Origin: a bacterium
GTDB lineage: Bacteria > Cyanobacteriota > Vampirovibrionia > Obscuribacterales > JAKAZS01
Length of the DNA stretch: 44,855 nt
NCBI GenBank assembly: GCA_021815785.1
Contig: JAKAZS010000012.1
Span: 1 to 44,855, forward strand
Direction of reading: 5' to 3'
How positions within the stretch are numbered: the first letter of the stretch is position 1; every line of letters begins with the position of its first letter. The position numbers were made by a program, and so were the translations under genes. Under the pieces are notes generated by a model. The model was not told where the DNA came from. It saw nothing but the letters and a program-made list of their open reading frames with translations, and did no database searches. Positions 25,566 to 35,243 of the stretch are shown piece after piece.

Positions 25566-26764
25566 TTCTGAATGTATTTAAAATGACTGGCTATGGATTC
25601 TTTAATATCATTAAAATTATCTGCGGCAAATTTTTCCAAAATTTGGCTACTTAACGTAAAAGCCAGCATAGCTTTACAAATGACAGCACAACTAGCTACA
25701 GCACAGACATCTGAGCGTTCATAAAAACTTGTTGTTGCTTTAAAATCGGGAAAAGATATAGTCGGTAAACTTTGAGCAATGGTCGGAATCGGTTTCATAA
25801 AGGCATGAATTATTAATCTTTGACCATTAGTCATACCACCTTCAATGCCACCAGCCTTATTCGACAAAGTTTTAAAAGGAATTGATGAAAGAAAGTTCAG
25901 CGAATCAAGGGCGATAGCATCGTGTACTTCCGACCCCATTAAATAAGCATTATTGATACCTTCACCAATTTCGACAGCTTTTATGGCCTGAATTGACATA
26001 ATACTTTGAGCCAATAAGCCATCAAGACGCCTGTCCCACTGTGTATAACTACCAAGACCAATCGGCAGATTATCAGCCAGAATTTCAATAACACCACCTA
26101 GACTATTGCCTTGCTTTTGAGCTTGTTTAATTAAATCAAGCATTGGCTTTTCACAATTCAGATCAAGACATTGAAATTGTGAAGTCTTAATTATTTGATT
26201 AATTTCCTCAAGCGCATAACTGCTGCTATCCAGATTAGATTTAATGCTTCCAATACTTTTAACATGACTGATTAAGTTAATATTTAAATTATTGAGAAAC
26301 TGTAAGCATACAGCTCCAATAGCAACACGCATGGCAGTTTCTCTGGCACTGGCTCTTTCCAGTACATTACGAATATCGTTATGTTTAAATTTAATAGTTC
26401 CAGCTAAATCAGCATGTCCGGGTCGAAAACTTACTAAGTTTTGGCGTTTATCATTAGCTAGAGCCAATTTATTTACTGAAGTCAAATTATCAATTTGCAT
26501 TAAATCCTGCCAATTTTGATAATCTTTATTTTCAATTTCCAGACAAATCGGTCCACCGGTTGTTAAGCCAAATCTAATTCCACCAGTTATGTTTATGATA
26601 TCTTGTTCAATCTTTTGACGAGCACTTCGGCCATAACCTAATTGACGTAATTTTAATTCATTATTAATAAAATTTTGATTAATCGGTATATTAGCAGGCA
26701 GACCATCTAAAATAGCCGTCAATTTAGGTCCATGGGATTCACCAGCCGTTAGGAATCTAAGCAT
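25553..26764 (-). CDS. aroC: Chorismate synthase
   Basis: A 403-aa enzyme of the shikimate pathway converting EPSP to chorismate, FMN-dependent. Signatures: the N-terminal TAGESHGPKLTAILDGLP, YGRSARQKIEQD (~39-50), FRPGHADLAGTIK (~115-127) and RNVLERASARETAMRVAIGA (~133-152). Slightly longer than the ~360-aa E. coli enzyme, like Gram-positive and cyanobacterial forms. It is divergent from pyrF across a 205-base gap. Confidence 0.95.
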   Translation of the reverse strand: MLRFLTAGESHGPKLTAILDGLPANIPINQNFINNELKLRQLGYGRSARQKIEQDIINITGGIRFGLTTGGPICLEIENKDYQNWQDLMQIDNLTSVNKLALANDKRQNLVSFRPGHADLAGTIKFKHNDIRNVLERASARETAMRVAIGAVCLQFLNNLNINLISHVKSIGSIKSNLDSSSYALEEINQIIKTSQFQCLDLNCEKPMLDLIKQAQKQGNSLGGVIEILADNLPIGLGSYTQWDRRLDGLLAQSIMSIQAIKAVEIGEGINNAYLMGSEVHDAIALDSLNFLSSIPFKTLSNKAGGIEGGMTNGQRLIIHAFMKPIPTIAQSLPTISFPDFKATTSFYERSDVCAVASCAVICKAMLAFTLSSQILEKFAADNFNDIKESIASHFKYIQNLVN

Positions 26765-26951
26765 AATTTCAACCTTTAATCATTTGTCTTAATTTTAACT
26801 TAAAAATAAATTTAAGTACAGACTAAAAACGTGCCATTTTGTTCAGGATAAAAAAAATCGTGGCTATTGCCAAGGGCTAACAACAACTGTAAAAATAATT
26901 GTAATATATTTTAGCTTTACATTCATAAGCCTGACGAATTAAGCTATCCCT

Positions 26952-26960
26952 TGCTAAAAT
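26952..26960 (+). promoter_or_regulatory. Extended -10 element before pyrF
   Basis: TGCTAAAAT with a partial -35 CTGACG (26931-26936) 18 bases upstream of the TAAAAT. The -10 ends 9 bases before the pyrF ATG, which leaves a leader of at most a few bases and no room for a ribosome-binding site. Confidence 0.45.
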
Positions 26961-26969
26961 TGGCTTAAG

Positions 26970-27704
26970 ATGATTAAAACTTCACCAAATTTTGCCAATA
27001 AACTAATTGTTGCCTTGGATTTTAACAATCGTGACACTGCCATAACCTTAGCCAAAGAACTTTCACCACTAGGGGTTCAATTTAAAATTGGCTTAGAATT
27101 ATATTTAGCGACCCAAGGAAGAATAATTGAAGACTTAGAATTTGCCGATATATTTTTAGATTTAAAATTTCATGACATCCCTAATACCGTTAAACAAGCT
27201 TGTAAAACAGTTTTATATCCTAATGTAAAAATTTTAAACCTTCATGCCAGTGGTGGTAGTGCAATGATGATGGCAGCTTGTGATGCTCTGAGGCAAGAAG
27301 CTAGTAAACAGGGTTTGGCAAAGCCTAAATTAATTGCCGTTACGGTTTTAACCAGTTTGGATAATATCATGCTTCATAATGATTTTAACCTTAATTGTAC
27401 CGCTAACGACTTAGTTAAACGCCTAAGTGTACTTGCTCAAAAAAGTGGTCTAGATGGAGTTGTAGCTTCAGCCAACGAAGCTACACAGATCAAAGAAATC
27501 TGTGGCCAGGACTTTCTGGTCATTACACCTGGTATCAGGCTTGAAAATGCCCAGGCTAACGATCAAAAACGTATTTTAACACCTTATGCAGCCATTACTG
27601 CCGGTAGTGATTATCTGGTTGTCGGACGCAACATTACTCAGTCAGTTAATAAAATTGAAACCACTAAAATCATTATCAGTGAAATTACTAAAGCCTTAAC
27701 CTAA
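26970..27704 (+). CDS. pyrF: Orotidine 5'-phosphate decarboxylase
   Basis: A 244-aa TIM-barrel enzyme that makes UMP from OMP in pyrimidine synthesis. The catalytic D-x-K-x-x-D is seen as LDLKFHDIPNT (~64-74). VALDFN opens the protein, and VITPGIR and DYLVVGRNIT (phosphate site) are at the C-terminal end. Full length for the family. It stands alone, divergent from aroC, and converges on the coiled-coil gene. Confidence 0.95.
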   Translation: MIKTSPNFANKLIVALDFNNRDTAITLAKELSPLGVQFKIGLELYLATQGRIIEDLEFADIFLDLKFHDIPNTVKQACKTVLYPNVKILNLHASGGSAMMMAACDALRQEASKQGLAKPKLIAVTVLTSLDNIMLHNDFNLNCTANDLVKRLSVLAQKSGLDGVVASANEATQIKEICGQDFLVITPGIRLENAQANDQKRILTPYAAITAGSDYLVVGRNITQSVNKIETTKIIISEITKALT

Positions 27705-27742
27705 AAAACTGAATGAAAGCAAGTCTAAATTTTAGGGTAACC

Positions 27743-28351
27743 TTAAGACAACCACCAGGCTTTAACTTTATTCCACAATGATGCTTTGGCTTTATCTAAT
27801 TCAGCTCTTACTCTAAGTAAACGAAATTTTTCTAATTCACATTTAACTTGGGTGATTTCTAATTTTGTCTGACTGTTAGATACCGCAATAGTTAAAGCCA
27901 GATCAGCCTGTGCCTGTAAATCAGGATAGAATTTAACCTGAGTTTCTAAATTCGCAATTCGCGCTTTATCCTGAACCCTTTCTTCTAGCAAATTAATTAT
28001 AGTTTCTTTGGCATCAAGCAATAGGTTTTTCATATTATCAATTTTGCTAGCTTGATCATCAAAGCTAATCACCGAAACTTTATTGGCAACATTACCAATT
28101 TCGCCTGACGAACTTTCCGTTTTAATAAGTGACACAAAATTTTCCAATACTGATACTAATTTTTCTTTAGATACGGTTACCTCACTGGCATTAATACTTT
28201 GTTTTTTTAACTCAGGAACACTATAAGCAACTTCTTCTTGGGCTGTAAATACATTATCCAAGCCTTCAACTGAAGTTCGATCCTGATAAGACGGTAAAAA
28301 ATTTTCCTTGTCAACAGAAACTGATTTTAAAGTTTTTTTTGTATTAGCCAT
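27743..28351 (-). CDS. Coiled-coil protein of unknown function
   Basis: A 202-aa soluble protein with no recognised domain. The N-terminal ~60 residues are polar and probably disordered. Residues ~100-188 form a long heptad-like region with KNLLLDAKETIINLLEERV and then repeats of Ala, Leu, Lys and Glu. It ends in WNKVKAWWLS, a short aromatic-basic tail that could touch a membrane. No signal peptide. GGAG lies 9 bases before the ATG. A structural or scaffold role is only a guess. Confidence 0.65.
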   Translation of the reverse strand: MANTKKTLKSVSVDKENFLPSYQDRTSVEGLDNVFTAQEEVAYSVPELKKQSINASEVTVSKEKLVSVLENFVSLIKTESSSGEIGNVANKVSVISFDDQASKIDNMKNLLLDAKETIINLLEERVQDKARIANLETQVKFYPDLQAQADLALTIAVSNSQTKLEITQVKCELEKFRLLRVRAELDKAKASLWNKVKAWWLS

Positions 28352-28376
28352 AAATTTACTCCAACCTAACCTTTAT

Positions 28377-28405
28377 ATTATCTACAAAATTACCCAACTT
28401 GTCTA
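28377..28405 (-). promoter_or_regulatory. Promoter of the coiled-coil gene
   Basis: On the minus strand TAGACA (28400-28405), a 17-base spacer and GATAAT (28377-28382), about 26 bases before the ATG. The rest of the 364-base gap 28352-28715 has no gene I can support. Confidence 0.45.
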
Positions 28406-28660
28406 GTACTATTTTAAAGATATCATATACATATCTACAGTCATTAAACGTAATACCAATATTACATTTAATGATATCAAAATATAACTACTGAATTATT
28501 TTAATCACAAGCTTTATTTAGGCCTTAAAATCACGACTTCACGGAAATGATTTTTCACTAATTTCAAAATTGATCATTTGAAAATCTTAAGACACTATAA
28601 GTATAGCTTCTGAATGTCTACATTATTTTAAGTATTTAACTGACGAAGGTTTAACGTTTA

Positions 28661-28678
28661 AAGTCAATTTGTTGACTT
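28661..28678 (-). terminator. Weak hairpin after PBP2
   Basis: AAGTCAA and TTGACTT form a 7-bp stem with a 4-base loop, 38 bases beyond the PBP2 stop. On the minus strand it is followed by TTTAAACG, not a true U-run, so termination is only possible. Confidence 0.3.
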
Positions 28679-28715
28679 ACTACCAAATTTATCTATATTA
28701 ATAACTAAGGACTTA

Positions 28716-30482
28716 TTATTTCTTTTTGGTATTATAGCTTGCTGTAGTCAAGTGAAAATACTTTTCCAAAACTTGTTTAGCTACTGGAGCAGCAGCCGAC
28801 CCACCATGACCCCCATGTTCTACAAACACGACGACCACAATACTTGGATTTTCAACCGGAGCATAACAGGCAAACCAGGCATGAGTTTTACTATGTTCTG
28901 GTGGCGCTTCAGCTGATCCAGTTTTACCGGCCACCTTAATACCAGGCAATCGACATATACCACCAGTACCACTAGCGACCACTGCTTCAAGCCCATCCAA
29001 AACCACTTTTAAATATTCTTTATTAGTCTTTATAGTTTCATGTTCTGGTGTTGGTAAAACTCGTTTATTAATCTTATTAACCAAATGCAAATTAGGTAAT
29101 TTACCCCGGGCGGCAAAACCACAATAAATTCGTGCCGCCTGCATTGGTGTTAACTGAATAAAAGTCTGACCAATAGACATGTGCAAAGTATTACCGGGAT
29201 ACCACTTTTCTTTCATAACCCTAAGCTTCCAGGCACTATCCGGAACCAAACCCGAACTTTCATGAGGTAATTCAACCCCGGTCGGACGGTTGCCACCAAA
29301 TAAGCAGGCCCAATATTTAATTTGTTCCGGAGTAAGTTTTAAACCCATTTGATAAAAAGCTGAATCTCTGGACCAGGCTAGACACTTTACCAGATCAAAA
29401 AGCCCCGTAGAACGAGTCCAGTCACCAAAAAAGAATCCACCCAAGGAAACGCCACCACTAACATGTAATTTAGTATCAGGTTTAACTACGTGGCTTTCTA
29501 AAGCGGCTAATAAAGTTATGGCTTTCCAAATAGATCCAGGCGGATAACCAGATAACGCTCGATTAAATAGCGGATGATCAGGAGCATTTAATTTTACCCA
29601 GTCAGTTGGCTTAATTTTATGCGAAAATATATTAGGGTTAAAACTAGGTTGGGATACTAAAGCTAATATTTCGCCAGTTCGCGGATCACAAGCCACACAA
29701 GCACCAGACTTACCTTTAAGCGCATCATAGGCAATTTTTTGCAAATCTAGATCAATAGTACTAACTAAAGGCAGTCCCGGAATTGCCTGTTTGGTTATTT
29801 TAGGAATATTAGACTTATCTCTTAAAGCCTGGCCTAAAGCATTTACTTTGATCCGTTGCTCACCATCAACCCCACGCAACTGTTCATCATAAATTTTTTC
29901 AATACCCTCTTGACCGACAACATCACCCATTTTGCGGTCTTTGTAATAATTTAACTGAGTTTCGGTAATTTCACCGCAATAACCTAAGATATGAGCAGTC
30001 ACATCACTTTGGGGGTATACTCTACTAATATCAGATAAAATATCAATGCCTGGTAAAAATAACTGATTTTCATAAATTTTGGACACGGTATCAATATCCA
30101 AATCCCTTTCAATAACTACTGGCAGGATAGAATTTCGATAACTGATAAGATTAAGCTTATTATAAAGTTCTGCCTGATTTACATTTAAAATTTTACTTAA
30201 AATTCTGGCCAAATTATCGATATCATCAAGTTGACTAGGAATAGCTACTAACGATAATGACTCAGCATTTGTCGCCAAAAGATTACCATGGCGATCATAA
30301 ATAACACCACGAGGAGCACGCAAAAATGTGACTCTTGAAGAATTTTCGATAGCTTTTTTCTTATAGTAATTATGGTTAATAAGTTGGAGCCAGGCCAGTC
30401 TGGATAATAAACTAAGCGAACACAGTAAAACAATAATTGTTAAAATAATTGATTTAATTTTAAAAGATTGATTATTGTCCAT
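28716..30482 (-). CDS. mrdA: Penicillin-binding protein 2, elongation transpeptidase
   Basis: A 588-aa class B PBP that cross-links peptidoglycan during rod elongation. N-terminal membrane anchor at ~11-30; dimerisation/pedestal region with APRGVIYDRHG (~56-66) and GQEGIEKIYDEQLRG (~190-204). Transpeptidase motifs are S-x-x-K at Ser317-Lys320 (SIWK), an S-x-D type second motif at 371-373 (SRD, as often in PBP2 rather than S-x-N) and KTG at 520-522. It follows mreD by 9 bases, the normal place for PBP2 in mre operons. Confidence 0.94.
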   Translation of the reverse strand: MDNNQSFKIKSIILTIIVLLCSLSLLSRLAWLQLINHNYYKKKAIENSSRVTFLRAPRGVIYDRHGNLLATNAESLSLVAIPSQLDDIDNLARILSKILNVNQAELYNKLNLISYRNSILPVVIERDLDIDTVSKIYENQLFLPGIDILSDISRVYPQSDVTAHILGYCGEITETQLNYYKDRKMGDVVGQEGIEKIYDEQLRGVDGEQRIKVNALGQALRDKSNIPKITKQAIPGLPLVSTIDLDLQKIAYDALKGKSGACVACDPRTGEILALVSQPSFNPNIFSHKIKPTDWVKLNAPDHPLFNRALSGYPPGSIWKAITLLAALESHVVKPDTKLHVSGGVSLGGFFFGDWTRSTGLFDLVKCLAWSRDSAFYQMGLKLTPEQIKYWACLFGGNRPTGVELPHESSGLVPDSAWKLRVMKEKWYPGNTLHMSIGQTFIQLTPMQAARIYCGFAARGKLPNLHLVNKINKRVLPTPEHETIKTNKEYLKVVLDGLEAVVASGTGGICRLPGIKVAGKTGSAEAPPEHSKTHAWFACYAPVENPSIVVVVFVEHGGHGGSAAAPVAKQVLEKYFHLTTASYNTKKK

Positions 30483-30491
30483 ACTATTATA

Positions 30492-31112
30492 TTATTTTTC
30501 CATATTTATCCAATACTCATAAATTGCATTAATTGGGAAATATACAAACGGAGCAATTAACGCATTAATCGAGGCTTCAATCATTGCAAAATTAATTAAG
30601 TGATTAAAAACACCATTGACATGAAGAAAGAATAATTCAAGACTAAATATTGCTTGTGCTAAAACCGAAAACATAAATACTAAGGGAATAATTAAAAATA
30701 CCGGCAAAGAGAAATTCCTTAAAGAAAAATAACCAGCTAAAAAACCAACTAAAGGATACGCAATTGGCAAAACACCAGTCAGCGATTTTTCAATACTAGC
30801 TAAAAATAAACCTAAGAATAAACCACTAATTGAACCATTCTTAAACTGATTTTTCACTACCTGACCTAAAGAAATCCGCTTAATCTCATTGGGATTTTCT
30901 TTAGGATAATTAAAATTAGCCACTAACCCAGTAACAATAATAATGGTAAGCGGTAAATTAGCACATACATGAGCCAATCTCAATTTACCAATAAAAATAA
31001 TTTGAATTACCCAGGCAAAAAATGAGAATGAAATTACTAAAAATATTAGAAACAATTTCTGCTTACTGCTAATTGAAAGGATATTCATAAATTTAATTTT
31101 TTGATTGTCCAA
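30492..31112 (-). CDS. mreD: Rod shape-determining protein MreD
   Basis: A 206-aa integral membrane protein with about five or six hydrophobic segments and few polar motifs. It is assigned mainly by position: it starts inside the end of mreC (20-base overlap) and is followed by PBP2. MreD links MreC to the elongation machinery in the inner membrane. Sequence conservation in the family is low. The first Met may not be the real start: MNILSISSKQ begins 8 residues later. Confidence 0.82.
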   Translation of the reverse strand: MDNQKIKFMNILSISSKQKLFLIFLVISFSFFAWVIQIIFIGKLRLAHVCANLPLTIIIVTGLVANFNYPKENPNEIKRISLGQVVKNQFKNGSISGLFLGLFLASIEKSLTGVLPIAYPLVGFLAGYFSLRNFSLPVFLIIPLVFMFSVLAQAIFSLELFFLHVNGVFNHLINFAMIEASINALIAPFVYFPINAIYEYWINMEK

Positions 31113-31917
31113 TGACCATAACTGAAGTTAAATTATCGACATTAATTGCCAGTTTAACTTCAATTTGCATACTGGCGCCATTATTTTCACGCGCAATACG
31201 ACTTACAGTACCAATGATGTGATTAGGGGGAAAACTGCCTCCTTTTCCTAAACAAACCACTTCTTGCCCGATTTCAACCGGATAGCCTAATGGGACAAAA
31301 TTAATAACTGGTGGCTTGTCAAATGAGCCAACCAATATACCCGTAGCATTAGCTTTTTTTATAATAACCCCAATTTTCTGCTGGGGATCGGTTAATAAAC
31401 GAACTACAGCTGTGTCGGCTGCAACTTCGATTACCTGACCGACTACGCCAAAAGAATTAATTACCGCAAAACCGGTTTGGATATTATTATTACTTCCTTT
31501 ATCGATTATGATTTGACTATACCAATTACTCGGTGTATGACCAATTACATCACAGGCAATTGTTTCAGATTTAAAGGTGTTTTTTAAGTCAAGTAATTTA
31601 CGTAAAGAACTAGTATCCCGAGTTTGTTCCTTAAGACCGGCTAATTCAACCTGATTTTTCGCCAACTCCTGTTCTAAATGCTTAATCTTGGCACTTGATT
31701 CGATAAGAGCTGTAGCTAACTGTTTGGTTGACTGATACTGAAGATTTACCTGGCTGGCTAATTTAGCAAAACTAGCTGATAGAGATAAAACTATTCCGCT
31801 AAACGGTCCAGCTAAAAGACATATAAAGAAGAACAAAACAATAATTTCAACAAAACCTGAATTAGGATCAACTTTAATATTTAAATCATCATTAGATTCG
31901 TTATTAATAGTATTCAC
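31093..31917 (-). CDS. mreC: Rod shape-determining protein MreC
   Basis: A 274-aa periplasmic scaffold anchored by one N-terminal membrane helix (~26-50). A coiled coil follows (~60-100, with heptad-rich SAKIKHLEQELAKNQ), then the beta domain with DVIGHTPSNWYSQIIIDKGS (~123-142). GVVGQVIEVAADTAVVRLLTDP (~154-175) is a family signature. It ends with VSRIARENNGASMQIEV. Normal length. It is 12 bases after mreB and overlaps mreD. Confidence 0.93.
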   Translation of the reverse strand: MNTINNESNDDLNIKVDPNSGFVEIIVLFFFICLLAGPFSGIVLSLSASFAKLASQVNLQYQSTKQLATALIESSAKIKHLEQELAKNQVELAGLKEQTRDTSSLRKLLDLKNTFKSETIACDVIGHTPSNWYSQIIIDKGSNNNIQTGFAVINSFGVVGQVIEVAADTAVVRLLTDPQQKIGVIIKKANATGILVGSFDKPPVINFVPLGYPVEIGQEVVCLGKGGSFPPNHIIGTVSRIARENNGASMQIEVKLAINVDNLTSVMVIGQSKN

Positions 31918-31929
31918 GAGAATATTTAT

Positions 31930-32961
31930 CTATACATGAGAAAATGCATGCTGCAAAACACGATGATAACCAGGGTCCATTAACATTTTTCCCGTACCAA
32001 GAGCTACGCAGGATAAGGGATCATCAGCAATAAACACCGGGACTTCTGTTTCATTGGCAATTAATTCATCAATTCCCTGAAGCAAAGCTCCACCACCTGT
32101 TAACATAATCCCGCGTGCATAAATATCAGCAGCTAATTCCGGAGGTGTCCGTTCAAAGGTTTTGCGGATAGCTTCAATAATATCTTGAAGCGGTTTACTT
32201 AAAGCTTCACGAATTTCACCACGACTAATCGTAACAGTTCGAGGCAACCCGTTAATTAGACTTAATCCCCTCACATCATACTTGTCATTATCGCCATTAT
32301 CATAAGCTGACCCCAGCGTAAATTTAATTTCCTCACTAGTTCGTTCACCAACAGCTAGCGAATGCACCTTTTTTAAGTATGAAATTATATTTTCATTAAA
32401 TTCATCGCCAGCTGTTCTTATTGATTCATTAACAACTATCCCGGATAAGCTTAACACGGCAATTTCTGTAGTACCACCACCAATATCAATAATCATTGAT
32501 CCTGTTGGTTCAATAACCGGAAGATTTGCACCGATAGCAGCAGCTAAAGGCTCTTCGGGTAAGTAGGCTACACTGGCTCCAGCTTTTAACGCTGCATTGT
32601 GAACCGCCTGCCTTTCCACACCGGTTACCCCAGATGGTATTCCAATTGCAATTTCCGGCTTGCCAAATTGAGGTGTACAGACAGTTTCAACAAAGCGCTT
32701 AAGCATTATCTCAGCATATTTAAAATCAGCAATAACCCCATCACGCAATGGTCTAATTGCTTTAATACTTGACGAAGTCCGGCCAATCATGGCTCGGGCT
32801 TCTTCACCACAGGCTAAAACCATATCGGTCTGAACGTCTATAGCTACGACAGATGGCTCACGTAAAACGATACCTTTATTATCTAAATATATCAGCGTAT
32901 TAGCAGTACCTAGGTCAATCCCAATTTTACGCGTAAAATAATTTTTAAAAATATTAAACAT
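31930..32961 (-). CDS. mreB: Actin-like rod shape protein MreB
   Basis: A 343-aa bacterial actin that guides wall synthesis along the cell side. Motifs: phosphate 1 IGIDLGTANTLIYLDNKG (~13-30), CGEEARAMIGRTSSSIKAIRPL (~51-72), phosphate 2 IDIGGGTTEIAVLSL (~158-172) and adenosine motif GGGALLQGIDEL. Its length and sequence are very typical. It lies 20 bases after the GT2 gene. Confidence 0.97.
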   Translation of the reverse strand: MFNIFKNYFTRKIGIDLGTANTLIYLDNKGIVLREPSVVAIDVQTDMVLACGEEARAMIGRTSSSIKAIRPLRDGVIADFKYAEIMLKRFVETVCTPQFGKPEIAIGIPSGVTGVERQAVHNAALKAGASVAYLPEEPLAAAIGANLPVIEPTGSMIIDIGGGTTEIAVLSLSGIVVNESIRTAGDEFNENIISYLKKVHSLAVGERTSEEIKFTLGSAYDNGDNDKYDVRGLSLINGLPRTVTISRGEIREALSKPLQDIIEAIRKTFERTPPELAADIYARGIMLTGGGALLQGIDELIANETEVPVFIADDPLSCVALGTGKMLMDPGYHRVLQHAFSHV

Positions 32962-32981
32962 TTAAACCTTATAAATATGAG

Positions 32982-34211
32982 TTATTTAGATATTTTGGAA
33001 TAGGACTGCTGATTTAAATGGAGCAATTTATCCTGAATAGTTTTAGCTGAATTAACTCGGTACTTGCGACCTTTCCAATTTACTTCTCGACCAGTCAATA
33101 CTAAATAGGCCGAATGAATGTACAGCATTGATAGAACCATACAGCCTAACGGCAACATCAAAAAATGGCGGGATTCTAAACCTTCAAAATGAGTACTAGT
33201 TCGTTTATACCAACAAATAAGCACAACTAATGAAGTTAAGACTAATTGGGTTAATTGAATTAATTCATGACTTAATGGCTGGGTCGCAAAGGCATAAAAC
33301 AAATAGCCTAAGCTTAAAAATGGCAGAAAGACAACATAATTGACAAAAAATAAAATTAAGGCCAAATTGCTTATTTTACTATCAATTAATGAATAAAGAT
33401 TTTTCGTCCAACCATACCACAATGATTGTAAATCAGTGTACATGCGTACCTGGTATAAACCTCGGCCGCAGGCCACCCAAATTTTAAAGCCATTTTCTTT
33501 AAAAACTCTACCCAAGGCATGATCTTCAACAATTTCATCACGGACACTTTGATGCCCACCAATAGCTTCGTAAGCATTGCGGGCGCACAATATATACTGG
33601 CCATAGGCATAGGCTCGTTTAGCCAACGGCTCATTAACCGCATGAAAAGTATCACCCAATAAAAATGAACTCAATAACAATGGCATAATTAATCTTTCCG
33701 CAAAACTGCCAAATTCTTGAACGGGAATGAACGAGATTAAGTCAATTTTATGCTTACGCACATAACTTACGGCTCTTAAAACTGAATCTTTATGGTGATA
33801 CGTATCAGCATCCGTAAAGACAAAGTATTCACCACTGGCATAAGCTACCGCATTGCGTAAAGCATTACATTTGCCCACCCAACCATCAGGAGCTTCAATC
33901 CCTTTAACCATTTTAAGCTTATCTGGATGCAGTTTAGCCAAGCCCTCAATAATAGTGCCTGTATTATCCTGGGAGCGATCATCAATAACAATAATTTCTA
34001 AATTAGGATAACTTTGATTTAATAAAGAATCCAAACAACGTAAAATTTTCGATTCTTCATTACGCGCTGGCACCACAACTGAAACCAAAGGGAATTTAGT
34101 CAATTTAAGCTCTTGAACATCCGGTATTCTTTGCCTTAATGCATAAAAAACTAAGGTCAGGGCAAAAAAGGTAGTAACTAATACCAAATTACCGATACAT
34201 AGAGTAATCAT
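32982..34211 (-). CDS. Family 2 glycosyltransferase, HpnB/CrtQ-like
   Basis: A 409-aa membrane-bound GT2 enzyme. It has one N-terminal membrane segment, then a GT-A domain with VSVVVPARNEESKILRCLDS (~44-63), IIVIDDRSQDNT (~73-84), the DxD as TDADT (~132-136) and the acceptor motif EIVEDHALGR (~226-235). Membrane helices follow at the C-terminus (~280-380). GWVGKCNAL and QVRMYTDLQSLWYGW resemble hopanoid-associated HpnB and CrtQ enzymes. It sits 2 bases after the HBDH gene, ahead of mreB. The sugar and acceptor lipid are unknown. Confidence 0.8.
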   Translation of the reverse strand: MITLCIGNLVLVTTFFALTLVFYALRQRIPDVQELKLTKFPLVSVVVPARNEESKILRCLDSLLNQSYPNLEIIVIDDRSQDNTGTIIEGLAKLHPDKLKMVKGIEAPDGWVGKCNALRNAVAYASGEYFVFTDADTYHHKDSVLRAVSYVRKHKIDLISFIPVQEFGSFAERLIMPLLLSSFLLGDTFHAVNEPLAKRAYAYGQYILCARNAYEAIGGHQSVRDEIVEDHALGRVFKENGFKIWVACGRGLYQVRMYTDLQSLWYGWTKNLYSLIDSKISNLALILFFVNYVVFLPFLSLGYLFYAFATQPLSHELIQLTQLVLTSLVVLICWYKRTSTHFEGLESRHFLMLPLGCMVLSMLYIHSAYLVLTGREVNWKGRKYRVNSAKTIQDKLLHLNQQSYSKISK

Positions 34212-34213
34212 AA

Positions 34214-35086
34214 TTAAGTACTCCTTGAATAATCATAGAATCCAGAACCGGTTTTGCGACCTAAATGATTGGCTGCCACATAATTTTTCAATAGTGGACA
34301 AGGTCGGTATTTTGAATCACTAAAACCTTCATATAACCTATTTAAGATATTTAGACAGACATCCAGACCTATAAAATCAGCTAATTCTAATGGCCCCATC
34401 GGATGGTTATAGCCTAATTTCATCGCTGTATCAATTTCTTCTTTACTGGAAATGCCCTCCATTAATGTATAAATAGCCTCATTGATTAAGACAAGACCAA
34501 GCCTAGTGGTAATAAATCCCGGGAAATCATTGGCCATAACTACTTCTTTGCCCAGTTGCTGCGAAAAATCCTTAATTTTAGCGATAGTTTCAGTACTGGT
34601 ATCAAGACCGGGAATTAATTCAATCAACTTCATGATATGAGCGGGCGAAAAGAAATGCATACCAATAAATTGACTGGTTCGCTTAGTTTTAGCTGCAATT
34701 TGAGTAACCGATAAACTGGAAGTATTAGTTGCAAAAATACAATGATTAGGCATCACTTTGTCAAGAGCCGCAAACAGCTCTTGTTTTATGGCGAGGTTTT
34801 CAAAGATAGCTTCAATAACCAAATCACAATTACTCACTGAATCAATTGAATTAGTAAAAGTCAACCGACTTAACATTGATGCAAATTCACTATCCAGCAG
34901 TTTAGCTTTACCAATGGCTTTTTGGCCAATGTCTGTAATAGTCGCCTTAGACTTTTCAAGAGATAACTGATTACTATCATAAACAATCACTTTACCTAAC
35001 GTTTTCTGGGTAATTAAATAAGCTATATGGGTACCCATGAAGCCGGAGCCTGAAATAAGAATGTTGGAAAAAATCAAATTTGCCAT
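34214..35086 (-). CDS. 3-hydroxybutyryl/3-hydroxyacyl-CoA dehydrogenase
   Basis: A 290-aa NAD-dependent enzyme oxidising (S)-3-hydroxyacyl-CoA or reducing acetoacetyl-CoA. Rossmann motif GSGFMGTHIAYL (~13-24), catalytic HFFSPAHIMKLIELI (~139-153, His139) and DFPGFITTRL (~187-196) with GYNHPMGPLELADFIGLD (~231-248) are all diagnostic of the single-domain HBDH family. First gene of the mre cluster, with the next gene only 2 bases away. The functional link to cell shape is not obvious; shared expression is inferred. Confidence 0.92.
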   Translation of the reverse strand: MANLIFSNILISGSGFMGTHIAYLITQKTLGKVIVYDSNQLSLEKSKATITDIGQKAIGKAKLLDSEFASMLSRLTFTNSIDSVSNCDLVIEAIFENLAIKQELFAALDKVMPNHCIFATNTSSLSVTQIAAKTKRTSQFIGMHFFSPAHIMKLIELIPGLDTSTETIAKIKDFSQQLGKEVVMANDFPGFITTRLGLVLINEAIYTLMEGISSKEEIDTAMKLGYNHPMGPLELADFIGLDVCLNILNRLYEGFSDSKYRPCPLLKNYVAANHLGRKTGSGFYDYSRST

Positions 35087-35243
35087 AACTTTAATGATAA
35101 CTTAAATTAAACAAATGAGTACGAATCTTAAAATTTAACGTAAAAATATAATAATTAAATACTAACTAGCATATTATGCAAAATTACCCTAATTTAACAG
35201 TTATAATTATATAATTTAAAAAACTTAATGTGGAAAATTAAAA

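Noticed and set aside
33386-33655. 89-aa ORF in another frame within the GT2 gene
   Set aside because: It lies inside the conserved GT2 acceptor region and has no own start signal.
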